A DNA stretch of 64,000 nucleotides from the NCBI GenBank assembly GCA_963971305.1, contig OZ020307.1:5531501-5595500 (forward strand). The letters are read 5' to 3'. The stretch comes from Arcuatula senhousia. Its lineage: Eukaryota > Mollusca > Bivalvia > Mytilida > Mytilidae. The notes beneath the pieces are model-generated. The model saw only the letters and a program-made list of their open reading frames with translations. It was not told the origin of the DNA and did not search any database. Below are positions 1 through 10,153 of the stretch, piece by piece (the first letter of the stretch is position 1; the number at the start of each line of letters is the position of its first letter). A program made the position numbers and the translations under genes.

Positions 1-218
1 CATGTATGATTATCTAGAGCATCTGACAATGAAGTGAAAAAATATATATATATATATATTAAAGCTCATAGACTAATCCATCCCCATCCCCTAATTCCAT
101 GTTTGGCCCTAGCTCTTTCTCACTGTTACTATAAGAGAACCCAAAAGTTATTATTATCATATTTATTTTAATATTATTATTATTTTAATAATATACTTTT
201 ACAATAAAGGATGATAAC

Positions 219-381
219 CAGGGGCGGATCCAGAGGTCTGTAAAAGGGGGCGTAATTGCTAAAAATGTCTGATTTTGATGAAAATTTGAAGTTGCTTGAT
301 CAATTTTATACAGAAAAAAATTTAATTTCTCAATTAAAGGGGGGCGTACGCCCCTTCGGCCTCCCCCTGAATCCGCCACTG
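219..381. mobile_element. 163-bp MITE with CAGNGGCGGAT termini
   Basis: The left end reads CAGGGGCGGATCCAG and the right end is its near inverse (CTGAATCCGCCACTG), giving terminal inverted repeats of about 15 bp. Both ends are flanked by the direct repeat ATAAC (214-218 and 382-386), the probable target-site duplication. The interior is AT-rich with no coding potential, so this is a non-autonomous cut-and-paste element. The superfamily is not certain. The GC-rich ends make a spurious open frame on the minus strand. Confidence 0.75.
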
Positions 382-386
382 ATAAC

Positions 387-904
387 TCTAATTCATATTC
401 TTATCTACTGATTTGAATTCAATAATTCCTTTCCTTTTACGAATAACAAGTTCAGTAAAGCGCTTAGAATTAATATTACATTAAAATCTTCAGAGGACTG
501 ATCCAAATAAACTTCATATCATCAGAAAGTTTAAATATATTCTGATATTGGGATGTTAATTTATTTAAATGAAGAGAACATACAACATTAAGGGAGCAGC
601 ATTTTAATAAGAAATGGAGCTCATCTTCAACAGAATTTTTTACAAATTTGCCTTCTCATGGGATTTTTGATTACATGATTCCCAGGCCATTTTAAAGGTG
701 ATTACTTGATTACAAGAGCAAATATTTAATGATTATAAGATTATAAGATTACCAAGGTTTGAATTATTGATTACTTGATTCCCATTGGGAAAAAGTTTTT
801 GATTACATTTCTAAAAACTATATGATTATTTGATTACTTTGGTAAAAAAATGCTGATTACTTGATTCCTGGTACCCCCCATGAGGAGCCCCACAAATAGA
901 AGAA
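387..904. other. AT-rich intergenic DNA with degenerate GATTACTTGATT repeats
   Basis: No gene is visible. Between about 660 and 870 the motif GATTACTTGATT and variants of it recur imperfectly, often followed by CCC or CCA, so this part is a decayed low-complexity tandem array. A short TA run lies further left, at 44-59. Confidence 0.5.
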
Positions 905-1480
905 AATGAGATGTGGAATACGTGTACGCCACCAGGGATTAAATAAAACTGATTGTTTTGGACATCCCTGACGCCACACAACCTACCATATAGTCCTTTT
1001 TAGAAAGTATTTTCCGGACGTGCAGACCTGGGAAATCTTTTACTTATGCACTACAGGTTAACGACTTCCGGGTAGGCCTCTCCATTGAAAATCTGTTGAA
1101 AATAACTAAATTGGTCAACTTGTTAAAACATTTTAAATCTGATTGCCAAAGTCTAAAATTGCTAAAACATACGTTAACATCCAAGACTTCACTCCAAACC
1201 AATTTATTTGAACCGAGAATGGAAAATTACGCCAAAATCGGATAGGGATAAATTGATGTTTTTCCTTAGCTCAACGTTGTTCACACCATGAGGCCGACCC
1301 ACAAAGGGAAACTACTCTTGCAAAAATGAAAACAAAAGAATCGGAATCGGAATTCCGGGTGACTTTTTGAAAAGGGCTATAAACGTAAATTTAAAACATC
1401 CACAATGGAAAACAGCCAGCAGCCTTCAATGTGACCAGTGGTCGCTGCTGGCTGTTTTTCAATTGGCCCCTGGATTGAAA
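905..1480 (+). repeat. Dispersed repeat, ATGTGGAATA / CACAATGGAAAACAGCC family
   Basis: Two blocks of one dispersed family are seen: GAGATGTGGAATACGTGTAC at about 907, and at 1395-1475 a block with ATCCACAATGGAAAACAGCC, AGCAGCCTTCAATGTGACCA and a run ending in CTGGCTGTTTTTCAATTGG. The same blocks occur at 6605-6660, 45945-46225, 48930-49060 and 56165-56300, on both strands. No protein is encoded. The part containing AGCAGCGACC / GGTCGCTGCT can fold on itself. Confidence 0.65.
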
Positions 1481-1949
1481 ATAAATAACATATGATTCAA
1501 GCCCAAATCTAAAGTGCAATGAAAGACCCTCTTCTAGTTGGCATATTCTATCTTCTGGTTTTATACCAGTATAACACATGTAATACAACGTGCAATAAAA
1601 ACATAAATAATTACGCTTCAACCATTAAAACTCTCCCTGATTAATCCTTTTATTACCTATCTAAAAGTAAGAGATTCGTCATTTTCGTCTATGATCTTGC
1701 TGAATTCTTGGGGTGGGTAATAATAATACAGGGGAACGAAATGAAAATTTGGTTGCACTTGCTTTGCTTCGCATTTATAATTCCAAATTAGGAGCCGCAA
1801 GAGGAAAGAACATGATTTTAAAAGACATTAAGAGACACAATAAAAAGACAATCAACAATTGACTTGAAATGATACAATTCACACGGGCAATGACAATATA
1901 TAAAATGTACCATATACTTGTTAATTTGATTAGTGCCCATTAGTCTATA

Positions 1950-2560
1950 ATGAGTGGCTAACAATATTAAGAACAATTTTTACAATATCTCTCTGCTCTT
2001 GGGATATTTGGTACCATCCTAATTCAATTTGTAATCTATGTACAGAAGTTATAAATTTACATAAAGCTTTTCTTTGGTTTATAGTATTACCAATGCATTT
2101 TAAATAATTTTCAAACCCAAAATGATCTTTTACTTTGAGATAGGTACAGAGTTTCCCTTCCGACTATATTTGTTTCTTAAATCATACCAGTTTTCTAGTA
2201 GCTTTCCCCTGAGAAGTTTTTCAATAGATTTAATAAACTTGTATTTTTTTTTCAAGTTAAAAACATATGATGCTAATCTTAAATAAATTCTTGATTTGTC
2301 AGCAAACTGTACAGCAAGAAAAATGATTGCTTCTCTGTCACAGGCGTTTGGGTCCAGGATTTTATTTTATTTTATTATAAATAACGGGTATATAATTTTT
2401 TTTTCATCTCGTCTATATACTGTGGAAATAGTATATAGACGAGATGAAAATTTTTATATAAACGTTATTTATAATACAATAAAATCCTGGACCCAAACGC
2501 CTGTGTTCTCTGTAAATATTTGCTACATTCATAAGCATCTTTCAATAATGAAAAATCCAC
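1950..2560 (-). pseudogene. Decayed LINE ORF2 C-terminal remnant
   Basis: Read on the minus strand, the segment gives peptide runs such as REAIIFLAVQFADKSRIYLR and LGWYQISQEQRDIVKIV, broken by at least one frameshift near 2150. Their style (IxxxHxLxIExGxY followed by a short tail) matches the region just before the zinc knuckle of non-LTR retrotransposon ORF2, as in the intact LINE at 50756-54295. No start codon or catalytic domain is present. A palindromic element (2339-2505) splits it. The assignment rests on similarity seen by eye. Confidence 0.45.
2339..2505. mobile_element. 167-bp palindromic hAT-like MITE with 8-bp TSD
   Basis: The left arm begins CACAGGCGTTTGGGTCCAGG and the right arm is its inverse, ending CCAAACGCCTGTG; the arms meet near 2422, so nearly the whole element is one hairpin. 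It is flanked by perfect 8-bp direct repeats TTCTCTGT (2331-2338 and 2506-2513). An 8-bp duplication with CA...TG ends is typical of hAT transposons. It interrupts a LINE remnant and carries no gene. Confidence 0.85.
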
Positions 2561-3578
2561 GAAAAATCAGATGACAGGTTTTCTAGTCTGTACCAGAAAC
2601 TATATGCTATATGAAAATTAAAAAAATTCCTACAGCCCAGGCCTACAGGGACCTTTAATATGGTGGTTCAGGGGCAAAATCCATCATATTTTCAAAATAT
2701 TTTGCAGAATTAAACTTTCATAAATGAACATTGAAAAATGCTAAAAGAAATGGGGTCACGGACCTTTCTACAGATTTATGATTCTGTGAAGTTGGTGACT
2801 GAAAGCTTTGATTATAAAATGTATAATATACTATAGAGTTATTCGTCTTGCAAATTCCGACCAGTACCTCCCCGTGGTGAAAGACGGGCACTGTTCCAGC
2901 GACAACAAAGGATACTCTGGAGCAGCTAACACTGGCGGTGGTGTGTCATGGGCTGGACGACCCATGGCACATAGCGAGTCTTTACCTTAATTGGTAATAG
3001 TCGATGCAGAGGGGCATTCCCCTATAGTCATGAATATAAATACCCATCAGTCGGTAGAGTTATTCAGCATCATTGTGACCTAGAAAGTCCAAACCTTTAT
3101 TTTTCATAAATGGCAAGCTATATACGCTATTTTTTAAAAAACATGAAAAAAACTATAAGGTCATTGACCTTCTTTGCTAGTTATTTAACTAATTTTACCT
3201 ACACATATCCATAGACCTGTATTTTAATATACAGGTCTTGACATTTCTATAAAATGAATAACCCATCCTATCTTATAATGTCATTATTCTCTATTCGTCT
3301 ACCTTTGTATTTTTTTAAGGTCATTATTCTTTATTTTGTAAGCTTTGTGACCATTGTTCTCTGTTATCAAATAAACTATAGTTTAGCAACGTTTATAAAG
3401 ATCGGGAAGTATACTAAATTAAAATAATCGCATTCATACTCATATAGTTATTTGATATCTGAATAAAATAAAACCATATCTAAAATATGTGTTGCCGGTT
3501 AGATTAAATATGAATTATCAGAGAGCGTCTGATATAAAGAGACCAACCAAGAAAGCATCCTCCTCGAGCCTACCTTAC
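2561..3578. other. Intergenic DNA with a GC-richer island at about 2845-3060
   Basis: Mostly AT-rich sequence without a supported gene. The segment from about 2845 to 3060 is clearly richer in G+C and has local inverted repeats, such as TGTCATGGG pairing with CCCATGGCACA and AGGGG pairing with CCCCT. GAGTTATTC occurs near both edges of the island. It does not match any snRNA, rRNA or tRNA that I recognise. A 60-codon frame across it shows no known domain. Confidence 0.35.
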
Positions 3579-5316
3579 CAAGAAGGCCTAACCGTTTATC
3601 GAGGCATTTTGTCCGTTACGTGTTTCTACCATAGGTTAACATTACGGGTTTGTCCGTTATATGTTGCACGAGGCAGTCCGTTAAGTAGTTTTATGAAAAA
3701 AAAAATCATTTATTTTTACGAAATTAACTCTGAGGCTAAAATATAGTAAATAAGTAAAACTTGTGATAGATGTGTCAAAATAGTTTTTATTCACGAAAAA
3801 CATCCCGCAAAAACCATTTTGATTTGATTTGACACTTCTTCGCAAAACGACATACCCTCTGCCAAAATGTGTCCAAATACATTAAAATACGTTATTTTCG
3901 TCATTGAAACATTTTTTGTAGTAATTCTTGTGCTACTTGCACAATAAAAAACATAAGAAAAGGATTTTTTGGACCAAAATAGTAACATTGGGACAAAAAT
4001 GCCAAAATTGGTATTACTTTGAGAAACATGGTCCGTTAAGAGGCACGTGACACTTTTTATGTCCGTTAATGATGTATGTCTCACATTTTGAAAATGCAGG
4101 TCTGATGGAAATAAACCTTAATATAGCGAATCCCAATTATTAAAATTGGCAAAATCGATGATATCTTTGTCAGAAGATTGTAATGATTGGTTTCCCAGAA
4201 TTATTGTATTATTCTTAATATAATATAAATGCCTAAAATATTTACACGAGTTTGTGGCAAAAGAAATAAATCTGAACACAATTATTAATTTATTTAAATG
4301 TATTTTATTTGAAAATACTTATATATATATATGATAGAAATAAAATAATATAGTGTTACATTTATTTATGAAAAAATTATAAAAAGCGACAGGAGAGATA
4401 TTGAAAAAAATAAATAAAAGGTAATGCTAATTGGGATATGCACATATTGAAATGCTTTAAATAACTGAACAATAAAACGTTTACCTCTTCATACAAAGTC
4501 TTGTTCCTTAATGAGCAGTTCATTATTTTGGTCAACAGATAGAGCATCTGAGCTATAAAGCATTAATTTCAACACAAATATTAACTAATGATACACAACA
4601 GTAACAACGGACATATGTATTTTAGTTTCGATAAATCCACATGAATTTTGTCTTTTCTTCTGTATACTAGCGTTCATTCCTTATAGTAAAATTATGATAT
4701 GTCATATCAAACAAAACTATTTTAATCTTCTATCTATGTATGCTATTTAACGGACATAATATTTTGTCACAGGTACTTAACGGACCAACTTAACGGACAA
4801 AATAATATGTCATCAGCCCTTAACGGACCATATTTTATAACTTTTCCCCTATTACAAAACTATTATATAACATAGAGGGTCATAGAGCATTGAAAATTAA
4901 ACAGAATGTTGAAACATTATTTTACTTTCTATGGATATCAACCAAAACATATGTTTTCTTATATAAAGAGAGGAAAAGAGAGAAATTGATAAAAATGACG
5001 TAAACATGTTTTCATTTGCGACCTTTAAAATACTAAAGGAGCCACACGCCTTTTCATTTTATGAAGTTTTATAGAACTATTTTTACACAAATGCAAATCG
5101 TATCGAACAGTCATTCATTTTCATTTTGACAGATGTAATTTTTATAAATCTAAAATATGTATTAATTATGATATAACAAATTAATTACTGACCTTCAGTG
5201 TTTTTTTCTCGATTATACCTGGTTAACGGACTGTCACGGCGACTTTAACGGACCACAAAAACCGTGAAACACGTTTTAACGGACCATATTTCTCGATAAA
5301 CGGTTAGGCCTCCTTG
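3579..5316. mobile_element. 1.74-kb DNA transposon with long diverged TIRs and GTCCGTTAA motifs
   Basis: The ends are inverted copies (left CAAGAAGGCCTAACCG, right CGGTTAGGCCTCCTTG), continuing imperfectly for about 100 bp, and are flanked by the 5-bp direct repeat CTTAC (3574-3578 and 5317-5321). The motif GTCCGTTA or its complement TAACGGAC recurs many times in both end regions (for example near 3640, 3675, 4030, 4060, 4750, 4790, 5225, 5250 and 5280). Such iterated subterminal motifs usually bind transposase. No transposase frame is present, so the element is non-autonomous. Confidence 0.8.
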
Positions 5317-5640
5317 CTTACATTGACATAATATGTGCATGGTGTAGTTCGTGTTGTCACTTTTAGAGATGATTAACTTTTGATTGACCGTTTTCAAAAG
5401 AAGGATTGTATGCTGCAACTCCTCTTGAAAATTCAAATGTTCGAAAATGAATCCAAGTTAAAGATGGGGCACAAAAAACTTTTTTAACCCCACCACATTT
5501 CAAATGTACTCCTCCTAAGCTTTACCAACTATTAATCATGTTTTTATCCGTCGTCCTTATATTTATTTTTCTATATCCAGAAGGGGTTTTTACCTTAGAA
5601 TATTGAGGATTGGTTTTGAATTGTCGGCTGAATTATATTT

Positions 5641-6562
5641 TTACCTGCGTCGCCGAAGGCGAAAGCAGGTCTAGTAGTCGGGTCACTCCATCCGTCCGTC
5701 CGTCCGTCCGTCGCGTAATGGGGTGCCTGTCTTGTGTAATCTGAATATCAAAAACCAAACACTAGATCTTTCTGAAATTTTACACAGTGATTACAGATAT
5801 ATTGAAGATGTGCACCTCCCCTTTTGGAGTCATTTTATAATTTCGTTTAGAAATTAGGGGCCCAAAAGGGGCCCAAAAAAGCGACCTTTTTATTTGTTTC
5901 CACAATAACTATTGTTATAACAAATGCTATGAAACTTTACAGTAATGTTACTTACCATAAAAGGAAGAGTGGGGCTGATTTTGGGTGTCCCCGCTTTTTT
6001 CGTGTAGAAATTAGGGGTCCAAAAGGGGGGGAAAACGACTTTTTGTTATTTTTTTCCACAATAACGTTTGTTCTGGTTGACCAAATGCTATGAAACTTTA
6101 CAGTAATGTTACTTACCGTAAAAGGAGGGGTAGGGCTTATTTTGGGTGTCTCCTCTTTTGTTTTTGGTTTAGAAATCAAAGGCCCTAAGGGGCCAAAAAA
6201 GCAACTTTTTAATTTTTTTCCACAATAACTTTTGTTTCGGTTGACCAAATGCTATGAAACATTACAGTAATGTTACTTACCATAAAAGGAAGGGTGGGGC
6301 TGATCTAAGGTGTCCCCTCTTTTTTTGTTTAGGAATGAGGGGCCCAAAAGGGGCAAAAATGTTACTTTTTTTATTTTAATACGGTGCAATTTAGAATTTT
6401 TTCTTATATTTTTTTAATATTGGGTTGCATTTGACAAATATGCTTTGTAAGTCCACTGTAGGATGCAAGTGTAAAAAAATATTGACTGTCCATATTGGGC
6501 CTAGAACGTACATGGTTCAACGTTTTGCCATGCGACGCAGGGCCAGACATCGATTGGTCTTG
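5641..6562 (+). mobile_element. Helentron-like non-autonomous element, family B, copy 1
   Basis: It begins with a stem-loop (ACCTGCGTCGCC, loop GAA, GGCGAAAGCAGGT), then a CCGTCCGTCCGT microsatellite, then about four imperfect units of about 140 bp that each carry AATGCTATGAAACTTTACAG. Near the 3' end CGACGCAGG is the inverse of CCTGCGTCG from the 5' end, followed by a weak hairpin and a TTGGTCTTGT end. This layout matches non-autonomous Helentrons (HINE/pearl type). It has no coding capacity. Confidence 0.7.
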
Positions 6563-9121
6563 TTAATGTAGGGCCTATTGCGAAATGTAGAGCGCCCTAA
6601 AGACAGACTGTTGGCTGTTTTCCATTTCCGCTAGTGTCGCTTACACTGATTCCACATTTCACCATCATCTATGGGAACAGCGCTTTTGTTTTATTGGATG
6701 CAAATAACCTGGCATTCAATTATGTTAAGATTTGTATTGCCATTCATGAGTCTAGAACAAATGGATGGAAGAGCAAATAATTGAAATGCTCGACGTTTAA
6801 CTTTTTATAGACTCCTTTACACGCTGTTTTGTGGACGTAATTAATCTATCAAACAATCGGAATATCAATGCGCGCTTATTTTACACCATTGTTTGAATTG
6901 CTGGTTTATTTCTTCATTGGTCACCACTGAACGTACAAAGAGGATCGAAGAAAAGCTTTGGACTCACCTTGCGTTATATTGATGATGCCTTTTCACTTAA
7001 CAAATCTCGAATTGGTGACTCTGCATCTCATATATCCCCATGATCTTTACAAGAATCGTCATATTTGATTAACATTTTAAAATTGATACCCAGGAATGAC
7101 TATGGGGAAAACTAGGGGACTTCATGCTCCAAAAAGTTCTGTCGGAAGATTTTTGGGGCATGATAAATTTTCTTGACAGAATCTCAGATACATGAAAAAA
7201 CTGATCTTCACTGAGGACATTCTACTGGATCACCGTGTGCTCGCAGAAAAAAAACCCCTAGTCCTCACTTGAATTTGTCATAGAGTTTTGTCGTCCGTAT
7301 ATATGACCTATATTGAATTGATTATTGTCGACACGTGAAGGATGTGTCACAACAATAAAGAACTGTACAGGCAGACATCATTCTTTTTGCAACTTAACAA
7401 AACTAGCATTGCTCGTTGCAGTTTTGTTGCTTTGTGTGTGCCTGTGTGTGTGTTTTTCTTAGGTATATCTAATGTGTTGTGCGGGTTTTCGAGCTGTTCT
7501 TGTATGTCTACTAGTTTTTTCTTAGTCTTTTCGGACGTGCGACATTTGAGTGACAAAACCAATAGACTAACCATTGACACTTCTGTGTATCTCAACAACG
7601 TCAATCATGATAAGTAGGATGAGAGTGTGTAAAATTTGCCAGAAGCCTGTATTTAAGCCAATATAGAATATGACAATGTTAAAATGGTTTTGAGAGCATG
7701 AGCTTCTTTCTTCCCTAATCGGTTAATCTTAAACCATCCCCCCTTGAAAAAATAAAAAATTACACAATGATCAATTGCAACAATGAAGGTTCAATCTTGC
7801 CAAAGAGAACCTTACACATAAGGGAGACATACATATAATTTTAAACGGCTCAACGAAAAGGTGTTCTCCTATAATATTCTTTTAATGAGAATTCATCAAA
7901 CTGAATACAGTAAAATTACTCTTCTCCAAATAAAAGTATAATGTTAAGTTAATGTTAAAAGTTTTCTAGATTGTATAAAATTTGTGTATAAAATAAACTA
8001 TTCGTGATTAAGACTACGATTTTAACATTTTGCTTTATAGTCAAACCAGTTGAAAATGATGGATTCGTGCTTTATTTATATAAGAATTCGAAGTTGTTTA
8101 ATCCTTATGAGTAATCGATTTTGGCCTATATAGAGCTTTACTTTGAACATTTGGGTCCCAATATAAGACTCCTACCTTATTGTGTTGATTTCCAGAAAGT
8201 CAGTAACTTCCTTTAACACTGTACTGTGTCCCGTTGGTTATCTCTTGCACATTCTTTACTATTGTTATCAACATTTGATAGCTAATCAAGGTGTTGTTTG
8301 TTTTATGTTCGATGACTTATAGAGATATCATTTTATAAAACCATTAGTAATATTTCCTCTGCCGTATTTTTTCGGAGAAACATGGAAAACGTTATGACAG
8401 AAATTCTGAAGACTTGCCTTATCAGTCTTATCGGTCGTGATAGGAACCACAACCAACAGTTTAATACATGGAAATCATTTCTATTAATCGATGTCCCTTT
8501 CAGTTGAAATTATAGCCGTTAAATCTAAAATGAATGCAAGCAAACTGCATATTGTTTACCCCTGCCAACTCATGAGAAAAACCATCGATATTTTATACGT
8601 TATATGATTAGATAACTGCTTTATTAGATTATAACTATAATTAAGAACCCCAATTGTTATTTTTCAGTTTTCGAGAAAACCGGCTTTTAGGTAGAACTAT
8701 CATACTAGTCTTAATCTTATTTTTTGTTTATTTGATTCCGTCTTTATAAATTGTATCAGTATTAACTAGATGGATCGCCAGCAACCAGGCCTTAGAAATA
8801 AAGTAAAAGGGCTTCTGTAGCCGTAATTTGTACTTACCGAAGCAGCAATACGGAAGTTCCACCGTTGGTATCTGAACTTACCAAAGCAGAAATACGGAAG
8901 TTCCACCGTCTATATCAGGTCTTTCCTTTATATTGAGAGAACTAACCTTGTGATTAGAAATTATAAAAATGTATTTACTGGATACTTTTAATTAAAAGAT
9001 AAAGTATCTTTGGATTCCGCTGAAATAGGTTTCATTGGGAGTACCAAAACATTTTACACCAATTATGGAAAGATAATGTGGAGTTATTAACTTAAAACAA
9101 CACAATATTCAAAGGACATAA
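6563..9121. other. Intergenic DNA, no gene seen
   Basis: Apart from a fragment of the dispersed CACAATGGAAAACAGCC family (about 6605-6660, minus orientation) and the tandem pair at 8832-8910, nothing recognisable is present. Two overlapping open frames on opposite strands near 7342-7617 show no domain. The proximal promoter and 5' non-coding exon(s) of the large gene may lie in the right part of this stretch or in the assembly gap. Confidence 0.4.
8832..8910. repeat. 44-bp tandem duplication
   Basis: Two adjacent copies of a 44-bp unit that starts ACTTACCGAAGCAG and contains ATACGGAAGTTCCACCGT; the second copy is partial. No gene is associated. Confidence 0.7.
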
Positions 9122-9221
9122 NNNNNNNNNNNNNNNNNNNNNNNNNNNNNNNNNNNNNNNNNNNNNNNNNNNNNNNNNNNNNNNNNNNNNNNNNNNNNNN
9201 NNNNNNNNNNNNNNNNNNNNN
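9122..9221. other. Assembly gap (100 N)
   Basis: Exactly one hundred undetermined bases, probably a fixed-size scaffold gap of unknown true length. It lies about 240 bp before the first recognised exon of the large gene and could hide upstream non-coding exon sequence. Confidence 0.99.
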
Positions 9222-9464
9222 AGAACTAGGAGTGCTTGCATGCAGAATATTGAAAAAAAAATCCACTTGTTGAAAAAAAACCAGATGTTCTTGTGCATAA
9301 TAATGGGGCTTGCATCTTATATCGTTTAAACAAAAGTCATGATAGTCATAAATATGAACTATTTAATTTGAAACTTTTATATTTAAATATTTATTGTAGA
9401 TTTATTTTTTTAAAATACAAGGTCAAAAATGGCCCTTACTTTATTCTTGTTGTTTTTTGTTTAG

Positions 9465-10153
9465 GACTAGTAACAGGCCATGGATTCATCACCATGGTCT
9501 AATGGTGTGTATCCTGGTGATGTTCCTACAGATTTTGACGAGGTCCGTAAGAGAGAGGACAGGAGAGAAAGAATCAGTCAGTATTGGGATCTCTTAGTGT
9601 AAGTTTTAAAGTAAAAAAAGTTGAGTACAGATTTTATTTTATTTGAGAGTGTTGGATACAACAGCCCTTTAATAGCTTGATGAATAAAAAAAAATGACCA
9701 AGGGTTAGAAAGACAGCTGTTTTAATTGTTACAGAGTGAAAATCACTTGTTCTTAGTCAGGTCTGACAAGCATTACAAATAAAGGCAAGGATTTTTATTG
9801 TTTACCAACAAAAGATGCAGGATTTTTCAGTTTTTCTGTTTGTCAATCCATTACTTCACAGGTTCACCATTGTACTTTGCTATTTTTTAGAAATTGGTCA
9901 GACATTTTTATAGTTATGGCAGTTGTTAACCATAACAAGGGCAACACATTGGAGTAAAAATCATACAAATAAAACAAATATATGCTCAAGCAGGCTATCC
10001 TTGTAGACATATTTTCTAATTATTACGGTATTTTCATATACATGTATCATAAGTTCATGATAAATATAATTATGTATATTTCATGTATCAGAAAAATAAG
10101 AAATTACTTTTTAATGTTATTTCAGGGTAGACCAAGAACCAAGAGTAACAAAA
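9465..10153 (+). CDS. HELZ2: First coding exons and start codon of the large gene
   Basis: A splice acceptor (TTTGTTTAG, ending 9464) opens an exon whose first ATG, at 9480, sits in a good context (GGCCATGG) and starts [20 protein letters not shown]. The exon ends at 9598 before GTAAGT, and a 28-bp exon (10126-10153) follows, giving the joined peptide [14 protein letters not shown]. The acceptor upstream of the ATG means that at least one non-coding 5' exon lies further left. The N-terminal peptide has no known domain. Confidence 0.75.

Noticed and set aside
5700..5712. Short CGTC/GTCC arrays as a possible CRISPR or satellite
   Set aside because: Microsatellite part of Helentron-like elements; no spacers; eukaryotic DNA.
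7342..7617. Overlapping open frames of 91 and 85 codons on opposite strands
   Set aside because: No recognisable domain, no splice or regulatory context; likely chance.
9092..9298. Frame on the minus strand across the N gap
   Set aside because: Runs through 100 undetermined bases, so it has no meaning.
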